Positions 26,326 through 36,718 of a stretch of DNA of 52,095 nucleotides are shown in pieces; position 1 is the stretch's first letter; each line of letters opens with the position of its first letter. The notes under the pieces were generated by a model, which was not told where the DNA came from, searched no databases, and saw only the letters and a list, made by a program, of their open reading frames with translations. Where the stretch lies: contig PLIM01000087.1 of assembly GCA_003139355.1 (NCBI GenBank), positions 6,573 through 58,667 on the forward strand, read 5' to 3'. A program made the position numbers and the translations under genes. This DNA comes from Acidimicrobiaceae bacterium (GTDB lineage: Bacteria; Actinomycetota; Acidimicrobiia; Acidimicrobiales; Bog-793).

Positions 26326-26712
26326 GCAGTTGCCCTCGTTCGTCATTGCGGATGCCAGCTCGCCCCTTGGGCGGGCGACCCGAATGGGGCGGCGGGAATC
26401 GCAGAGGTCCTTTCCCGGTTGTTGCTTACACCGGCGCTTCCCCCGTGCAGACGCCTTAGCCGCCGTGGGCACCCACTGATTGGGCTGTGCGATCCGGCGA
26501 AGTCGACGACTCGTTCTGCTCGGAAACTCCCAGCATCGGATCGCAGGCTCGGGTCGATTGCGTGACCCGACTTGGTCTTGGTTCGGGTGACCGCCCGGGA
26601 GGGTAGGTCGTGGGGGCATCGGGGGACCAACGACATCGCGGAATTCCGGAAGGTCCGGGAACAACCTCCAAAGAACCACCTTGAGTAACAGGATTATCCA
26701 GAGAGGAAGTTG

Positions 26713-28707
26713 ATGAGCGAAGAACAGCTCGAGCGTTCGATCCTTGAGCGCAAAGCGAGCGACGAGCTTCGGGCAATCGCGACCGCCATGTCCCTCGAGC
26801 CCGTGGCTCGTACGCGCAAGGCGGATCTCGTGAACCAGATCCTGCGGGCCGCCGGCGTCGAGGTCGAGGGCACCGCACCGTCGCACGCGAGTAGCACGGC
26901 ATCGCCGCAATCACCGCCTTCCAACGGTGGCGCCGCCGACTCGCGCCAGGCAGCCGCGGCAGACGGCGCATCCGCGTCGAAGTCGGCGCGAGGTCGCACC
27001 TCCAGAGCCCGGTCCACAGTCAAGGCGGGTTCGGCGGACTCGCTGCCGGCCCACGCCGAAGTGAACGCCAACGGCGGCGGGCCAGCTCAAGAACTGGGCG
27101 AGGGCCGTGACGGCTCGTTGGCGGCGGGCTCGGCGCTCGGCAACGGGAAGGACTCCGCAGCCTCGACGGACTCCGCGGACGCGGTCGCAGAAGGCGCAGC
27201 CGCCATCCTGGCGGGCTCCCACTTCGACCGAGGCAGTCGGGAGCCAGCCCCGGCGACCGGTGCAAGCTCTGCTTACAGCGAGCTGCGGTCCGGTGAGCTC
27301 GCGTCGAATGTGGCCGGCGGTGCCGCTGGCGGTGCTGAGACGCTTGATCGGATGGCCGGGGATGTGCCGACCACGCTTCGCCCTCAGCGTCAGCCCCAGC
27401 AGCACTCGCAGCCAGGTCGAGGCAATCAGGGTGGCCAGAATGGCCAGGGCAGCCAGGTCGAGGCAGGCAACCGCCGCGGGCGCCGTCGTCGCGGACGTGA
27501 CCGCGAGCGCGGCGGTCAGGAGCCGCAGGGTGGCGGCCAGGAAGTGGCATGGCAGGGCGAGCTCGTGCCGGTCCGTGGCCTGCTCGATCTAAGGGACGAG
27601 GGCTACGGTTTCCTTCGTACGAGCGGCTACCTGCCGAGTGTCAAGGACGTGTACATCTCGGTCTCGCAGGCCAGGCGGTTCGCGCTGCGCCGTGGCGACG
27701 CCATCGAGGGTGCATGCCGTCCGGCGGGACCGAGCGAGAAATACCCGGCCTTGTTGCGTATCGACACGGTTTGCGGGATGAAGCCGGAGGACGCCCGTGA
27801 GAGGCCGCGCTTCGAGGACCTGACTCCGCTGTTTCCCGACCAGCGGATGCGGCTCGAGCTGAAGGACGATCCGCTCAACACGACCGCACGGATAGTCGAC
27901 CTGATCTCGCCCATCGGCAAGGGACAGAGAAGCATGATCGTTTCGCCACCGAAGGCGGGCAAGACGACGATCCTCAAGCAGATAGCCCATTCGATAGAGC
28001 AGAACGATCCGAGCGTCCATCTCATGGTCCTGCTCGTGGACGAGCGTCCCGAGGAGGCCACGGACTGGCGCCGCTCAGTGAAAGGCGAGGTGATCGCCTC
28101 GACCTTCGACCGTCCCGCCGACGAGCACACGACCGTTGCGGAGCTCGCGATCGAGCGGGCCAAGCGGCTTGTCGAGCTCGGCAGGGACGTCGTGATCATC
28201 CTGGACGGGATCACCCGACTCGCCCGGGCCTACAACCTGGCCCAGCCGGCAACCGGTCGCATCATGTCCGGTGGCGTGGACTCCGGCGCTTTGTACCCAC
28301 CCAAGAAGTTCTTCGGAGCCGCTCGGAACATCGAGGAGGGGGGCTCGCTCACGATCCTCGCGACCGCCCTCGTGGAAACGGGCTCGAAGATGGATGAAGT
28401 GATCTTCGAGGAGTTCAAGGGCACCGGCAACATGGAGCTGCGCCTCGACCGCAAGCTGGCCGAGCGGCGGATCTACCCGGCGATCGACGTCAACGCCAGC
28501 TCGACACGCCACGAGGAGCTGCTCTTCGATCGCTCCCAGCTCCAGCAGGTCTGGAAGCTCCGCCGGGTGCTCAACGGCCTTGGCAGCGATGGAGGCGGCG
28601 GTGCTGCCGGGGCCGGTCTCGAGCTCCTCATGGACAAGATCCGCACCACACGTTCCAACGACGAGTTCCTCGCCGAGATCGCCAAGGCGGCGATCCCGGG
28701 CGGCTGA
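26713..28707 (+). CDS. rho: Transcription termination factor Rho
   Basis: Hexameric RNA-dependent ATPase/helicase that terminates transcription. 664 residues from the ATG at 26713 (AGAGGAAG upstream). The N-terminal helix bundle ([23 protein letters not shown]) is followed by a ~230-residue Ala/Ser/Gly-rich and then Arg/Gly/Gln-rich insertion (about 60-285, with [15 protein letters not shown]), typical of high-GC Gram-positive Rho. Then come the cold-shock RNA-binding domain ([14 protein letters not shown]) and the ATPase core with Walker [14 protein letters not shown] (~410) and Walker [17 protein letters not shown]. The insertion may confer extra RNA binding. Confidence 0.97.
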   Translation: MSEEQLERSILERKASDELRAIATAMSLEPVARTRKADLVNQILRAAGVEVEGTAPSHASSTASPQSPPSNGGAADSRQAAAADGASASKSARGRTSRARSTVKAGSADSLPAHAEVNANGGGPAQELGEGRDGSLAAGSALGNGKDSAASTDSADAVAEGAAAILAGSHFDRGSREPAPATGASSAYSELRSGELASNVAGGAAGGAETLDRMAGDVPTTLRPQRQPQQHSQPGRGNQGGQNGQGSQVEAGNRRGRRRRGRDRERGGQEPQGGGQEVAWQGELVPVRGLLDLRDEGYGFLRTSGYLPSVKDVYISVSQARRFALRRGDAIEGACRPAGPSEKYPALLRIDTVCGMKPEDARERPRFEDLTPLFPDQRMRLELKDDPLNTTARIVDLISPIGKGQRSMIVSPPKAGKTTILKQIAHSIEQNDPSVHLMVLLVDERPEEATDWRRSVKGEVIASTFDRPADEHTTVAELAIERAKRLVELGRDVVIILDGITRLARAYNLAQPATGRIMSGGVDSGALYPPKKFFGAARNIEEGGSLTILATALVETGSKMDEVIFEEFKGTGNMELRLDRKLAERRIYPAIDVNASSTRHEELLFDRSQLQQVWKLRRVLNGLGSDGGGGAAGAGLELLMDKIRTTRSNDEFLAEIAKAAIPGG

Positions 28708-28765
28708 TTCACCCCGGAGCGGCCCTGGCTCGGGTCGGCCCGGCACGGCTTACAATGGAGAGATC

Positions 28766-28978
28766 ATGAAGACAGACATTCACCCCGCCTACGTGACCGC
28801 GTCAGTGCGCTGCTCGTGCGGGAATAGCTTCATCACGCGATCGACCAAGTCCGACCTGCACGTCGAGCTGTGCAACGAATGCCATCCCTTCTACACCGGC
28901 AAACAGAAGCTGGTGGACACCGGTGGGCGCGTGGAGCGCTTCGAGCGCCGCTACGGCCAGCGCAAGACCAAGCGCTGA
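28766..28978 (+). CDS. rpmE: 50S ribosomal protein L31
   Basis: 70 residues starting [19 protein letters not shown]. The zinc-binding form is indicated by the cysteines in CSCGNSF and [13 protein letters not shown]. The usual closing [12 protein letters not shown] is present. GGAGAG precedes the ATG at 28766. It sits 58 bp after rho, the standard actinobacterial order. Zinc-type L31 paralogues are often replaced by a zinc-free form under zinc limitation; only this copy is in the window. Confidence 0.97.
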   Translation: MKTDIHPAYVTASVRCSCGNSFITRSTKSDLHVELCNECHPFYTGKQKLVDTGGRVERFERRYGQRKTKR

Positions 28979-29027
28979 CCCCGCCGGCCTGGCGGAGCGA
29001 CCTGCCCGCAAGGCCGCAGACCTGTCG

Positions 29028-29666
29028 TCAGATGGCTGCCGGCTTACCGAGCCCTGCTTCGACGCGCCGGCGGTACATGACGCCTGTGACGAGGAAGAAG
29101 GCCGCCAAGGCGATCCCTACGCCGATCTCGGCGGGCCAGACGACCAGGTACCCCGGGTAGCTCCTGCCTGTGACGCTCAGCGCCAAAGGCTCGAGACACA
29201 GCGCTCCGGCAACGAGGACTGCGCTCGTCCAGGCCCGCCGAGTGCGCCAACGCTGTCCGAGCAGACCGTAGAGGGGCGCGGTCACAAATCCTCCGAGGAT
29301 GTTCTCCTCATTGGAGAAGAGCAGGCCGTGGACCTCGCGGAGGCTCGTGATGGTCCACTGGCCGCCCTCCAAGGGCCCCATGATCATGAGGAAGTAGCCC
29401 GAGAGCGCCGACAAGGTGGCAACGAGGCCGACCGCCGCAGCGCGGCTCGAGCGCAACTGGCTGCAGCCGAACAGAAATGGCAGCACGAGCCACGGTGCGG
29501 ACAGAAGGCTCAGCGACTCGGTCCAGAGCCCTGTCGCGTTGATGCTGCCCAGGTACTGGTCGCCTCCTCCGAAGATGAGACCGACCACGACGGCGACCAG
29601 GAATACCACCCACGCGGTATAGCACAAACAGGCTCGGGCTGGGTATAGGGATGGCTGGTGTGGCAC
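29028..29666 (-). CDS. Uncharacterised multi-pass membrane protein
   Basis: 212 residues with about six hydrophobic helices (for example VVFLVAVVVGLIFGG, APWLVLPFLFG and IGVGIALAAFFLVTGVMY) and a cytoplasmic-type basic tail. I do not recognise the family with certainty; it has the look of small DUF6518-like membrane proteins. It interrupts the rpmE-prfA pair on the opposite strand and is divergent from prfA with only 12 bp between the starts, so the two promoters must overlap. Confidence 0.7.
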   Translation of the reverse strand: MPHQPSLYPARACLCYTAWVVFLVAVVVGLIFGGGDQYLGSINATGLWTESLSLLSAPWLVLPFLFGCSQLRSSRAAAVGLVATLSALSGYFLMIMGPLEGGQWTITSLREVHGLLFSNEENILGGFVTAPLYGLLGQRWRTRRAWTSAVLVAGALCLEPLALSVTGRSYPGYLVVWPAEIGVGIALAAFFLVTGVMYRRRVEAGLGKPAAI

Positions 29667-29672
29667 TAGCCT
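29667..29672 (+). promoter_or_regulatory. Putative leaderless -10 box for prfA
   Basis: TAGCCT ends 6 nt before the GTG start at 29679; no Shine-Dalgarno sequence intervenes. It overlaps the first codons of the opposite-strand membrane protein ORF, or its 5' UTR if that gene starts later. Confidence 0.4.
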
Positions 29673-29678
29673 GAGTTC

Positions 29679-30740
29679 GTGCTCGATCGCCTTGAGGCGC
29701 TTGAAGCCGAGTACTCACAGGTCCTCACCCGCCTCTCTGACCCAACGCTCTCGCAGGACCGCAATGAGCTACGCGCGCTGTCGCGCCGCCACAAGGAGCT
29801 CGAAACCGTTGTGCGAAAGATGCACGAGCTCAAGTCCGCGCAGGAGGACGTCAGCATCGCTCGCGAGCTGGCGGCCGATGCCGTCGGCGCCGAGCGCGAG
29901 CTCGGCCGTGACGAGCAGAGTGCCGCGGAGGCAAGGGTCGTGGCACTCGAGACGGGGCTGCGCGACCTGCTGATGCCACGCGACCCGCACGACGGACGAA
30001 ACGTGATCGTCGAGATCCGGGGCGCCGAGGGAGGAGAGGAGGCGAACCTCTTCGCCAAGGACCTGTTCGACATGTACCAGCGTTATGTCGACCACCGGGG
30101 TTGGCGCGTCGAGGTGCTGGACCTTCGCGAGTCGGAGCTCGGTGGTGTCGACGGGGTCACCTTTCTCGTCAAGGGCGAGGACGCCTGGCAGCGCCTGCAC
30201 CAGGAGGCCGGCACTCACCGGGTGCAGCGGATCCCGGTCACCGAGTCCCAGGGACGCGTCCACACCTCCTCTGCGACGGTGAACGTGCTGCCCGAGGCCG
30301 ACGAGATCGAGGTCGAGATCGGCAAGGACGATCTCAAGATCGACGTCTACCGCTCGACCGGGCCGGGGGGACAGTCCGTCAACACGACGGATTCGGCCGT
30401 GCGGATCACCCATCTGCCGACCGGGCTCGTGGTGGCGATGCAGGACGAGAAGAGCCAGATCCAGAACCGGGCGGCTGCGCTCAAAGTGTTACGGGCGCGC
30501 CTTTACGACCTCGAGCAGAAGAAGAACGCAGCCGCTCTTGCCAAAGAGCGCCGCGCCCAGGTCGGTGGTGGTGGCCGCTCGGAAAAGGTCCGCACGTACA
30601 ACTTCAAGGACAACCGGGTCACCGATCACAGGATCGGGCTCACCTTGAAAAAGCTCGACCGCATCTTGACGGGTGACCTCGAAGAGCTCGTCGAAGCATT
30701 GCTGGCAGACGAGCGGAGCCGCCAGCTCGTCGAGGGATGA
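29679..30740 (+). CDS. prfA: Peptide chain release factor 1
   Basis: Recognises UAA and UAG stop codons and triggers peptide release. 353 residues. The catalytic GGQ motif is in [20 protein letters not shown], where Gln is the residue methylated by PrmC. The codon-recognition tripeptide appears as PVT in [18 protein letters not shown] (PAT/PVT type of RF1). The N-terminal coiled-coil domain ([18 protein letters not shown]) is complete. prmC follows with an ATGA overlap, joining substrate and modifying enzyme in one operon. Confidence 0.97.
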   Translation: MLDRLEALEAEYSQVLTRLSDPTLSQDRNELRALSRRHKELETVVRKMHELKSAQEDVSIARELAADAVGAERELGRDEQSAAEARVVALETGLRDLLMPRDPHDGRNVIVEIRGAEGGEEANLFAKDLFDMYQRYVDHRGWRVEVLDLRESELGGVDGVTFLVKGEDAWQRLHQEAGTHRVQRIPVTESQGRVHTSSATVNVLPEADEIEVEIGKDDLKIDVYRSTGPGGQSVNTTDSAVRITHLPTGLVVAMQDEKSQIQNRAAALKVLRARLYDLEQKKNAAALAKERRAQVGGGGRSEKVRTYNFKDNRVTDHRIGLTLKKLDRILTGDLEELVEALLADERSRQLVEG

Positions 30741-31621
30741 GGCGGCAGCCCGTAGTGGGCGGGGCGACGTGGCGCCAGCTGTGGCGTGAGACCTCCGAGA
30801 CGATCGACGACCCGGTTCAGACGCGGTGGCTGCTCGAAGAGGCCAGTGGCCTCGACGGCGCGGCGTTGCTGCGCGATCTCGATCACGAAGCGTCCGCGGA
30901 GGCCGCGGCCCGGCTCGAGTCGCTCGTGAAGCGCCGTGTTGCCGGTGAGCCGGTCCAGCACGTGCTCGGCCACTGGGGCTTTCGCACCCTTGATGTCGCT
31001 GTTGACTCGCGGGTGCTGGTCCCACGTCCCGAGACCGAGCTCGTCGTCGAGGTCGCCCTGTCCGAGCTCGATCGCCTCTGCGCCTTGCGGCCCTCCGCGG
31101 AGGTGCTCGCCGTGGATCTCGGCACCGGCTCGGGGGTGATCGCCCTCTCGCTCGTTGTCGAGCGGGCCGCGGTGCGCGTCATCGCGACCGACTGCGACCC
31201 AGCCGGCCTCGAGGTCGCCTCCGTCAACTTGTCGCGGATCCCGGCCGAGGCAGCGGCGCGAGTTCAGCTCCGCCGGGGCGACTGGTATCAGGCCTTGCCC
31301 CTCGATGTCACCGGTCGGATCGACTTGGTTGTCTCCAATCCGCCGTATCTCGCCGAGCACGAGTGGTCCGGCCTCGACCCGGCCGTAAGTGACTTTGACC
31401 CGCTCGGGGCTTTGGTGGCGGGACCGAGCGGACTCGAGGCCATCGAGACGGTCGTGTCAGGTGCACCGCACTGGCTTGGCCGGCGCGGCGCCCTCGTGGT
31501 CGAGATCGCGCCCGATCAAGCGGGATCGGTGGTCGATCTGGCGCGGGAGGCCGGCTTTCGCACTGCAGCCGTCGCAGACGACCTGGCGGGCCGCCCGCGC
31601 GTCCTCGTGGCCCGGCGGTGA
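30737..31621 (+). CDS. prmC: Release factor glutamine methyltransferase
   Basis: Methylates the GGQ glutamine of RF1 and RF2 using SAM. 294 residues: an N-terminal helical substrate-binding domain, SAM motif I in [17 protein letters not shown], and the catalytic NPPY motif in [14 protein letters not shown] followed by EPxxAL-like [14 protein letters not shown]. Start overlaps the prfA stop (ATGA), and its own stop overlaps the tsaC start (GTGA), so the three genes are translationally coupled. Confidence 0.96.
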   Translation: MRRQPVVGGATWRQLWRETSETIDDPVQTRWLLEEASGLDGAALLRDLDHEASAEAAARLESLVKRRVAGEPVQHVLGHWGFRTLDVAVDSRVLVPRPETELVVEVALSELDRLCALRPSAEVLAVDLGTGSGVIALSLVVERAAVRVIATDCDPAGLEVASVNLSRIPAEAAARVQLRRGDWYQALPLDVTGRIDLVVSNPPYLAEHEWSGLDPAVSDFDPLGALVAGPSGLEAIETVVSGAPHWLGRRGALVVEIAPDQAGSVVDLAREAGFRTAAVADDLAGRPRVLVARR

Positions 31622-32214
31622 ACCCGTCGAAGCTCGACGAGGTTGAGGAGGCGCTACTGGATGGGGAGGTCGTGGCCGTCCCGACCGACACGGTCTACGG
31701 GCTTGCCGTCGACCCCCGCTTGCCGGGCGCGGTCGACAGGCTGTTCGCGCTCAAACAACGACCCGGGCAACTCCCCCTGCCGATCCTGATCGCAGATCCG
31801 GCCGGGCTCGCGGACCTGGCGGAGACGACCTCAGCCGCCGGTCGGCTCGCTTCGCGCTACTGGCCTGGACCGCTCACCCTTGTGCTGCTCCGGCGCCCGG
31901 GCGTCATCTTCGACCTAGGTGGCGATCCTGCGACGATCGGGCTTCGCTGCCCGGCGAATTCGCTCCTGAGAGGCCTCCTGCGCAGGATCGGACCACTGGC
32001 CGTCACGAGCGCGAACCGCCACGGAGAACCCCCACTGCACACCGCGGACGAGGTCCGCGAGCACTTCGGAGCCAACGTCACCGCCGTGTTCGACGGCGGT
32101 CGATGCGACGGCCAACCCTCGACGGTGATCTCGCTCACTGGCGCCGGGGTCACTTGCCTGCGGGAAGGGGCGCTCTCGCTTACCGAGATCGCCACGATCG
32201 CTGCGGGCCGGTGA
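31618..32214 (+). CDS. tsaC: L-threonylcarbamoyladenylate synthase (Sua5/YciO/YrdC)
   Basis: Makes threonylcarbamoyl-AMP from threonine, bicarbonate and ATP for the t6A37 modification of ANN-decoding tRNAs. 198 residues, a single YrdC domain without the Sua5 C-terminal domain. Characteristic segments are VVAVPTDTVYGLAVDP, LFALKQRPGQLPLPILI (KxRxxxxP-type) and PLAVTSANRHGEPPLHT. The GTG start overlaps the prmC stop. The 62 bp to the convergent ABC permease contain two copies of CGCATCCGCAG and no gene. Confidence 0.95.
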   Translation: MNPSKLDEVEEALLDGEVVAVPTDTVYGLAVDPRLPGAVDRLFALKQRPGQLPLPILIADPAGLADLAETTSAAGRLASRYWPGPLTLVLLRRPGVIFDLGGDPATIGLRCPANSLLRGLLRRIGPLAVTSANRHGEPPLHTADEVREHFGANVTAVFDGGRCDGQPSTVISLTGAGVTCLREGALSLTEIATIAAGR

Positions 32215-32276
32215 GGGACCACACACGCCTCTCGCATCCGCAGTGCCTTCGCATCCGCAGCTGCAGCCTGTCGCGC

Positions 32277-33041
32277 CTAGGACCGGCGTCGTGGCAACCA
32301 GCTGAAGCGCCTGATCGCGAACACGAGCGCGACCACGCACCAAATCGCGAGGTTCTCGAGCCGCGCCGCGCGGATCGAGTCGCTGTGGACCAGAGGGTTC
32401 ATCGCGTTGTAGCTGGCGAGGACGAACGGCCGTATCGGGAAGTAAGAGGCGATCTTCGCCAGCACCGAGCTCGACGAGAGCGGGAAGAAGGTGCCGGAGA
32501 TGAACATGAGAGGGAGGTAGACGCCGTTCACGATGGCCGGCGCAGCATTCGGGTTCGGGATGATCACGGTGATCGCGACCCCGAGCGCGCAGAACGTTGC
32601 CGCGCCGAGCACGACGACGACCACGACGGCACCGTAGGAGTGCGCCGGGACGCTGAGGCCGTAGAACGCCACGCCGACTCCGAGGGTGAGGGCCACGAGC
32701 ACCAGCGTGCGGATCACGCAGCTCGCCACGGTTGCCACCATGTAGGCCCACGGGGCAAGCGGCGTGCCGCGGAACCGCTTCAAGATGCCCTGCTTCCGCT
32801 GATTGGTGAGGGTCATCGAGAGATTGGTGTAACAAGCGGAGATCACCCCGAAAGTCATGATCCCCGGGATGAAATACTGGTCGAGATTGAGCCCGTCATA
32901 GTGGGCACCTCTGTAGAGCGAGGCGAAGATGACGAGGAACATCACCGGCATGAAGAAGGTGAAGAAGGCGCCCATCGGGTTGCGCCAGTAGGCGAGCTGC
33001 TGGTACCAGAGCTCGCTCGCGACGATCCGAAGGGATTTCAC
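32277..33041 (-). CDS. ABC-2 type exporter permease
   Basis: 254 residues with six hydrophobic segments arranged as in ABC-2 membrane proteins: an N-terminal amphipathic part (WYQQLAYWRNPMGAFFTFFMPVMFLVIF), the coupling region TLTNQRKQGILKRFRGTPLAPWAY and the late conserved NGVYLPLMFISGTFFPLSSSS. It would form the membrane half of an exporter (drug, lipid or polysaccharide type). The start overlaps the stop of the ATPase gene by 4 nt. The cargo is unknown; if the ATPase is truly broken, the transporter may be non-functional. Confidence 0.88.
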   Translation of the reverse strand: MKSLRIVASELWYQQLAYWRNPMGAFFTFFMPVMFLVIFASLYRGAHYDGLNLDQYFIPGIMTFGVISACYTNLSMTLTNQRKQGILKRFRGTPLAPWAYMVATVASCVIRTLVLVALTLGVGVAFYGLSVPAHSYGAVVVVVVLGAATFCALGVAITVIIPNPNAAPAIVNGVYLPLMFISGTFFPLSSSSVLAKIASYFPIRPFVLASYNAMNPLVHSDSIRAARLENLAIWCVVALVFAIRRFSWLPRRRS

Positions 33042-33957
33042 GCCTTGTCCTCAGCGGTGAGCGACAGGTACACGTCCTCCAGGCTCGGCCGGGCGACTTC
33101 GAGCCCCTCCAGCTCGATCCCGCGCGCGACCGCCCGCGACATGAGCCGGTGCAATAGCGGCGTCGGCGATTCGGTGTCGACTTCGACCATGCGACGGCCG
33201 TCCACGGTGCTGACGGTGAGGTCCGATTCGGTGAGTCCGAGCTCGGCGACGCCGGCGGTCTGCTCGGGAAGCACGAAACGGATCTTCGCGGTCCCGTGTC
33301 CCGTCCCCCGATCGAGTCGGGTGTCCCGGTGGCGACGATGACCCCGTTTGCGATCACCGCGACGCGGTCCGCGGGCACCTGTGCCTCGTCCATGTAGTGC
33401 GTCGTGAGGAGCACGGTTCGGCCTTCGCCGGTGAGGCTGCGGACGATTTCCCACGCTTCCCGGCGCGTTCGGGTCGAAGCCGGTCGTCGGCTCGTCCAGG
33501 AACAGGAGCTCCGGGTCTCCGATGAGCGCCAGGCCGGGGTCCAAGCGGCGCTGCAGGCCGCCCGACAAGGTCCGGACCCGGGCGCCCGACTTCTCGCCGA
33601 TCCCGATGAGATCGATCACCGCGTCCGGATCGCGCGGATGCGGGTAGTACGACGCTTGCCGCCTCAGCACCTCGCGGACGGTCAGGAACTGCTCCACGGC
33701 CGTCTCCTGCAGGACGATCCCGACGCGCTCGAGCATGCGCCGGCGGTCGTGCCGGGGTCGAGCCCGAGCACGGCGACCTTGCCGGCGCCCGCGGTCTGGT
33801 AGCCCTCCAGGATCTCGACGATCGTGGTTTTGCCTGCGCCGTTCGGCCCGAGCAGAGCGAGGACCTCGCCACTTTGAACCTCGAGGTCCACGCCTCTGAC
33901 GGCCTTGACGGTTCCGAAGTCCTTGAGGAGCCCGCTCACTGAAACGGCCAGCTCCAT
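33038..33957 (-). pseudogene. ABC exporter ATP-binding protein, disrupted by three frameshifts
   Basis: The protein is split over three frames. It begins MELAVSVSGLLKDFGTVKAV with an intact Walker A (LLGPNGAGKTTIVEI), shifts near 33745, continues with RVRTLSGGLQRRLD (signature) and LLFLDEPTTGFDP (Walker B), shifts near 33465 to the H-loop VLLTTHYMDEA, and shifts again near 33305 to the C-terminal VLPEQTAGVAELG region. Every expected domain is present in order and full length (~305 residues), and flanking genes are intact. So this is either a very young pseudogene or a cluster of sequencing errors in a GC-rich stretch. Coupled to the permease by ATGA. Confidence 0.8.
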
Positions 33958-34252
33958 TTCGCACAAGGTAGAAGGCTGCCTGGGAATTCTCCAGTCGTTG
34001 CTCACGATTTGGGCACTGATCGTTGAGGCCGCGGCACCCGCGCGTGCCGGCTGGGCCCTGTGCGAACCGCCCCGGCCAGGCCTTGTGGGAACTGCCCCGG
34101 CACGGGACATCGGGTCACGTTCTACAAGTCGGTCGGCTTCGCGCGCTCAGGGGAGGATGATGCTTGGCATTGGCGTGAAACTGAGAGGTCGTCAATACTG
34201 GAGCCTCTAGCCGGCCGCCGCGTGCCGGGTCCGGGTTCGCAGAGGAGACACT

Positions 34253-36718
34253 GTGCTGTACGGACATTTCGACGACGATCGGCGAGAGTACGTAATCACA
34301 CGGCCAGATACACCGCTTCCCTGGATGAACTATCTCGGGACCGAGGAGCACTTCGGCATGATCTCCAACACTGCCGGCGGCTGCTCGTTCTATCGCGATG
34401 CGCGCCTGCGCCGACTGACCCGTTACCGGCACAACAACACGCCCCTCGACCTCGGTGGCCGTTACCTGTACCTGCGCGACGATCTGGACGGCGACTACTG
34501 GTCACCGTCGTGGCAACCGACCCGGAGTCCGCTGAGTGACTACGAGTGTCGGCACGGACTGTCCTATACGTCCATTTCCTCGGAACGAAACGGCGTCCGC
34601 GCCGAGATGCTCTACTTCGTCCCTCTCGGCGAGACACTCGAAGTCTGGCGGCTTCGTGTGCGCAACGATCGCGACAAGAGGGCTGACCTCTCGGTGTTCT
34701 CCTCGGTGGAGTTCTGTCTCTGGGACGCCGAGGACGACGCGACGAACTTCCAGCGAAATTTCTCGGTGGGCGAGGTCGAAGTGGTCGACGGCGTCATTTA
34801 CCACAAGAGCGAGTACCGGGAGAGGCGGGATCACTTCGCCTACTTCGCGTGTTCCGAGCCGCTCGCTGGTTTCGACACCCAGCGCGATGTCTTCCTCGGT
34901 ACCTGCCGGGGATGGGACTCACCGCTGGCGGTCGAGCGGGGCCGTTCCTTCGACTCGGTGGCGCACGGGTGGGCACCGATCGGGTCCCACCACATCCGGT
35001 TCTCGCTGGCGCCGTCGGAGACGCGCGACGTCGTTTTCGTCCTCGGCTACTCGGAGAACCCCACCGATGCGAAGTTTGACCCGCCCGGGACCCAGACCAT
35101 CAACAAGGCCCGAGTCCGACCCGTGATCGAGCGGTGGTTGGAAACAGGGGAGGTCGAGCGCGCCTTCGGTGCGCTGCGTGACTCTTGGGGGGACCTCCTG
35201 TCCGTTCTCCAAGTCGAGACACCCGATCCTGACACCGATCGGATGGTGAACATCTGGAACCCCTACCAGTGCATGGCAACGTTCAACCTGAGTCGGTCGA
35301 TGTCCTTCTACGAATCGGGCATCGGCAGGGGTATGGGCTTCCGCGATTCGAGCCAGGACCTGTTCGGCTGTGTTGGCATGGTTCCCGCAAGGGCGCGCGA
35401 GCGGATCCTCGACCTCGCGGCGACCCAGCTTCCCTCCGGCGGCGCGTACCACCAGTACCAGCCGCTCACCAAGCGCGGCAACAACGAGATCGGATCTGGG
35501 TTCAACGACGATCCCCTCTGGCTCGTCCTCGCGGTCAGCGCTTACTTGAAGGAGACAGGGGATACCGCAGTGCTCGACGAGCTCGTCCCCTACGACAACT
35601 TGGTGGGAAGCGAGGCCCCGCTCTCCGAGCACCTTCACCGCTGTATCCGTTACACGCTCGACCGGTTGGGACCACACGGGCTACCGCTGATCGGTCATGC
35701 CGACTGGAACGACTGTCTCAACCTGAACTGCTTCTCGGACAGCCCCGGTGAGTCCTTCCAGACCACCGAGAACCGGGAGGGAGGCGTCGCGGAGTCGCTC
35801 TTCATCGCTGCACAGTTCGTGCTTGCGGCCAACGAGCTCGCCGGGGTCGCCCGGCTGCGGGGAGATGCCGACGAGGCAGCATCCCTCGAGGCCGAAGCCC
35901 GTCGGATGGTTGCGGCGGTCGAAGACCACGGGTGGGACGGCGAGTGGTTCCTCCGGGCCTTCGACGCCCTCGGCGGGACCGTGGGCTCACACTCGAACGC
36001 CGAGGGAAAGATCTTCGCCGAGCCGCAGGGCATGTGCGTCATGGCAGGGATCGGCGTCTCCGACCGGAAGGCTGCGGCCGCCCTGGCCAGTGTGAAGGAG
36101 TGGCTTGCCACCGAGCACGGGATCATGCTCGTGCAGCCTGCGTATACCCGGTACCACCTCGAGCTCGGAGAGATCACGACTTATCCGCCCGGTTACAAGG
36201 AGAACGGCAGCATCTTCTGTCACGTCAATCCTTGGATCATGATCGCCGAGACGATCCTCGGGGACGGTGAAGCCGCGTTCGACTACTACAAGCGGACCAA
36301 TCCTTCGGCGCGCGCCACGATCAGTGACGTGCACAGATGTGAGCCCTACGTCTATGCACAGACGATCGCCGGCCGTGATGCCGCGAGCTTCGGTGAGGCG
36401 AAGAACTCCTGGCTGACGGGGTCTGCATCGTTGCACCTCACGGCGATCTCCCAGTGGATCCTCGGTGTGCGGCCAGAGCTCGAGGGTCTCCGCATCGACC
36501 CGGTGCTGCCGCCGTCCTGGCGAGGGTTCACTGCCCGTAGGCGATGGCGGGGGGCAACCTACGAGATCGTCGTTCACCAAGAACAGGGCACGAAAGGCCG
36601 CGTCCGGCGGCTCATGGTCGACGGGACAAGCGTCGAGGGCAACCTCGTCCGCCCGGCGCCGGCGGGGTCCACCGTCAGGGTCGAGGCGACCCTCGAGCCC
36701 GCACCGCCGTCCAGCTGA
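34253..36718 (+). CDS. GH94 glycoside phosphorylase, cellobiose phosphorylase-like
   Basis: 821 residues, the usual size of cellobiose phosphorylase, which splits cellobiose with phosphate into glucose-1-phosphate and glucose in the cytoplasm. Family features in order: an N-terminal beta-sandwich (NYLGTEEHFGMISNTAGG), SRSMSFYESGIGRGMGFRDS and QDLF, EIGSGFNDDPLWL (about 412), and HADWNDCLNLN (about 482-492), where the general-acid Asp of characterised enzymes lies; then ENGSIFCHVNPW near the end. No signal peptide. AGGAG precedes the GTG. Facing the GH1 gene, it suggests use of imported beta-glucosides. Specificity for laminaribiose or other disaccharides cannot be ruled out. The 295-bp upstream gap holds no gene. 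Confidence 0.9.
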   Translation: MLYGHFDDDRREYVITRPDTPLPWMNYLGTEEHFGMISNTAGGCSFYRDARLRRLTRYRHNNTPLDLGGRYLYLRDDLDGDYWSPSWQPTRSPLSDYECRHGLSYTSISSERNGVRAEMLYFVPLGETLEVWRLRVRNDRDKRADLSVFSSVEFCLWDAEDDATNFQRNFSVGEVEVVDGVIYHKSEYRERRDHFAYFACSEPLAGFDTQRDVFLGTCRGWDSPLAVERGRSFDSVAHGWAPIGSHHIRFSLAPSETRDVVFVLGYSENPTDAKFDPPGTQTINKARVRPVIERWLETGEVERAFGALRDSWGDLLSVLQVETPDPDTDRMVNIWNPYQCMATFNLSRSMSFYESGIGRGMGFRDSSQDLFGCVGMVPARARERILDLAATQLPSGGAYHQYQPLTKRGNNEIGSGFNDDPLWLVLAVSAYLKETGDTAVLDELVPYDNLVGSEAPLSEHLHRCIRYTLDRLGPHGLPLIGHADWNDCLNLNCFSDSPGESFQTTENREGGVAESLFIAAQFVLAANELAGVARLRGDADEAASLEAEARRMVAAVEDHGWDGEWFLRAFDALGGTVGSHSNAEGKIFAEPQGMCVMAGIGVSDRKAAAALASVKEWLATEHGIMLVQPAYTRYHLELGEITTYPPGYKENGSIFCHVNPWIMIAETILGDGEAAFDYYKRTNPSARATISDVHRCEPYVYAQTIAGRDAASFGEAKNSWLTGSASLHLTAISQWILGVRPELEGLRIDPVLPPSWRGFTARRRWRGATYEIVVHQEQGTKGRVRRLMVDGTSVEGNLVRPAPAGSTVRVEATLEPAPPSS

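Noticed and set aside
28751-28756. TACAAT as a -10 box for rpmE
   Set aside because: It lies 9 nt before the ATG, outside the 6-7 nt leaderless spacing, and GGAGAG sits between; it may be coincidental, so it is not listed as a promoter.
33970-33995. TGGGAATTCTCCA as a LacI/CebR-type operator
   Set aside because: Only a partial palindrome and it lacks the central CG expected for LacI-family sites; it lies nearer the ABC gene than the GH94 gene.
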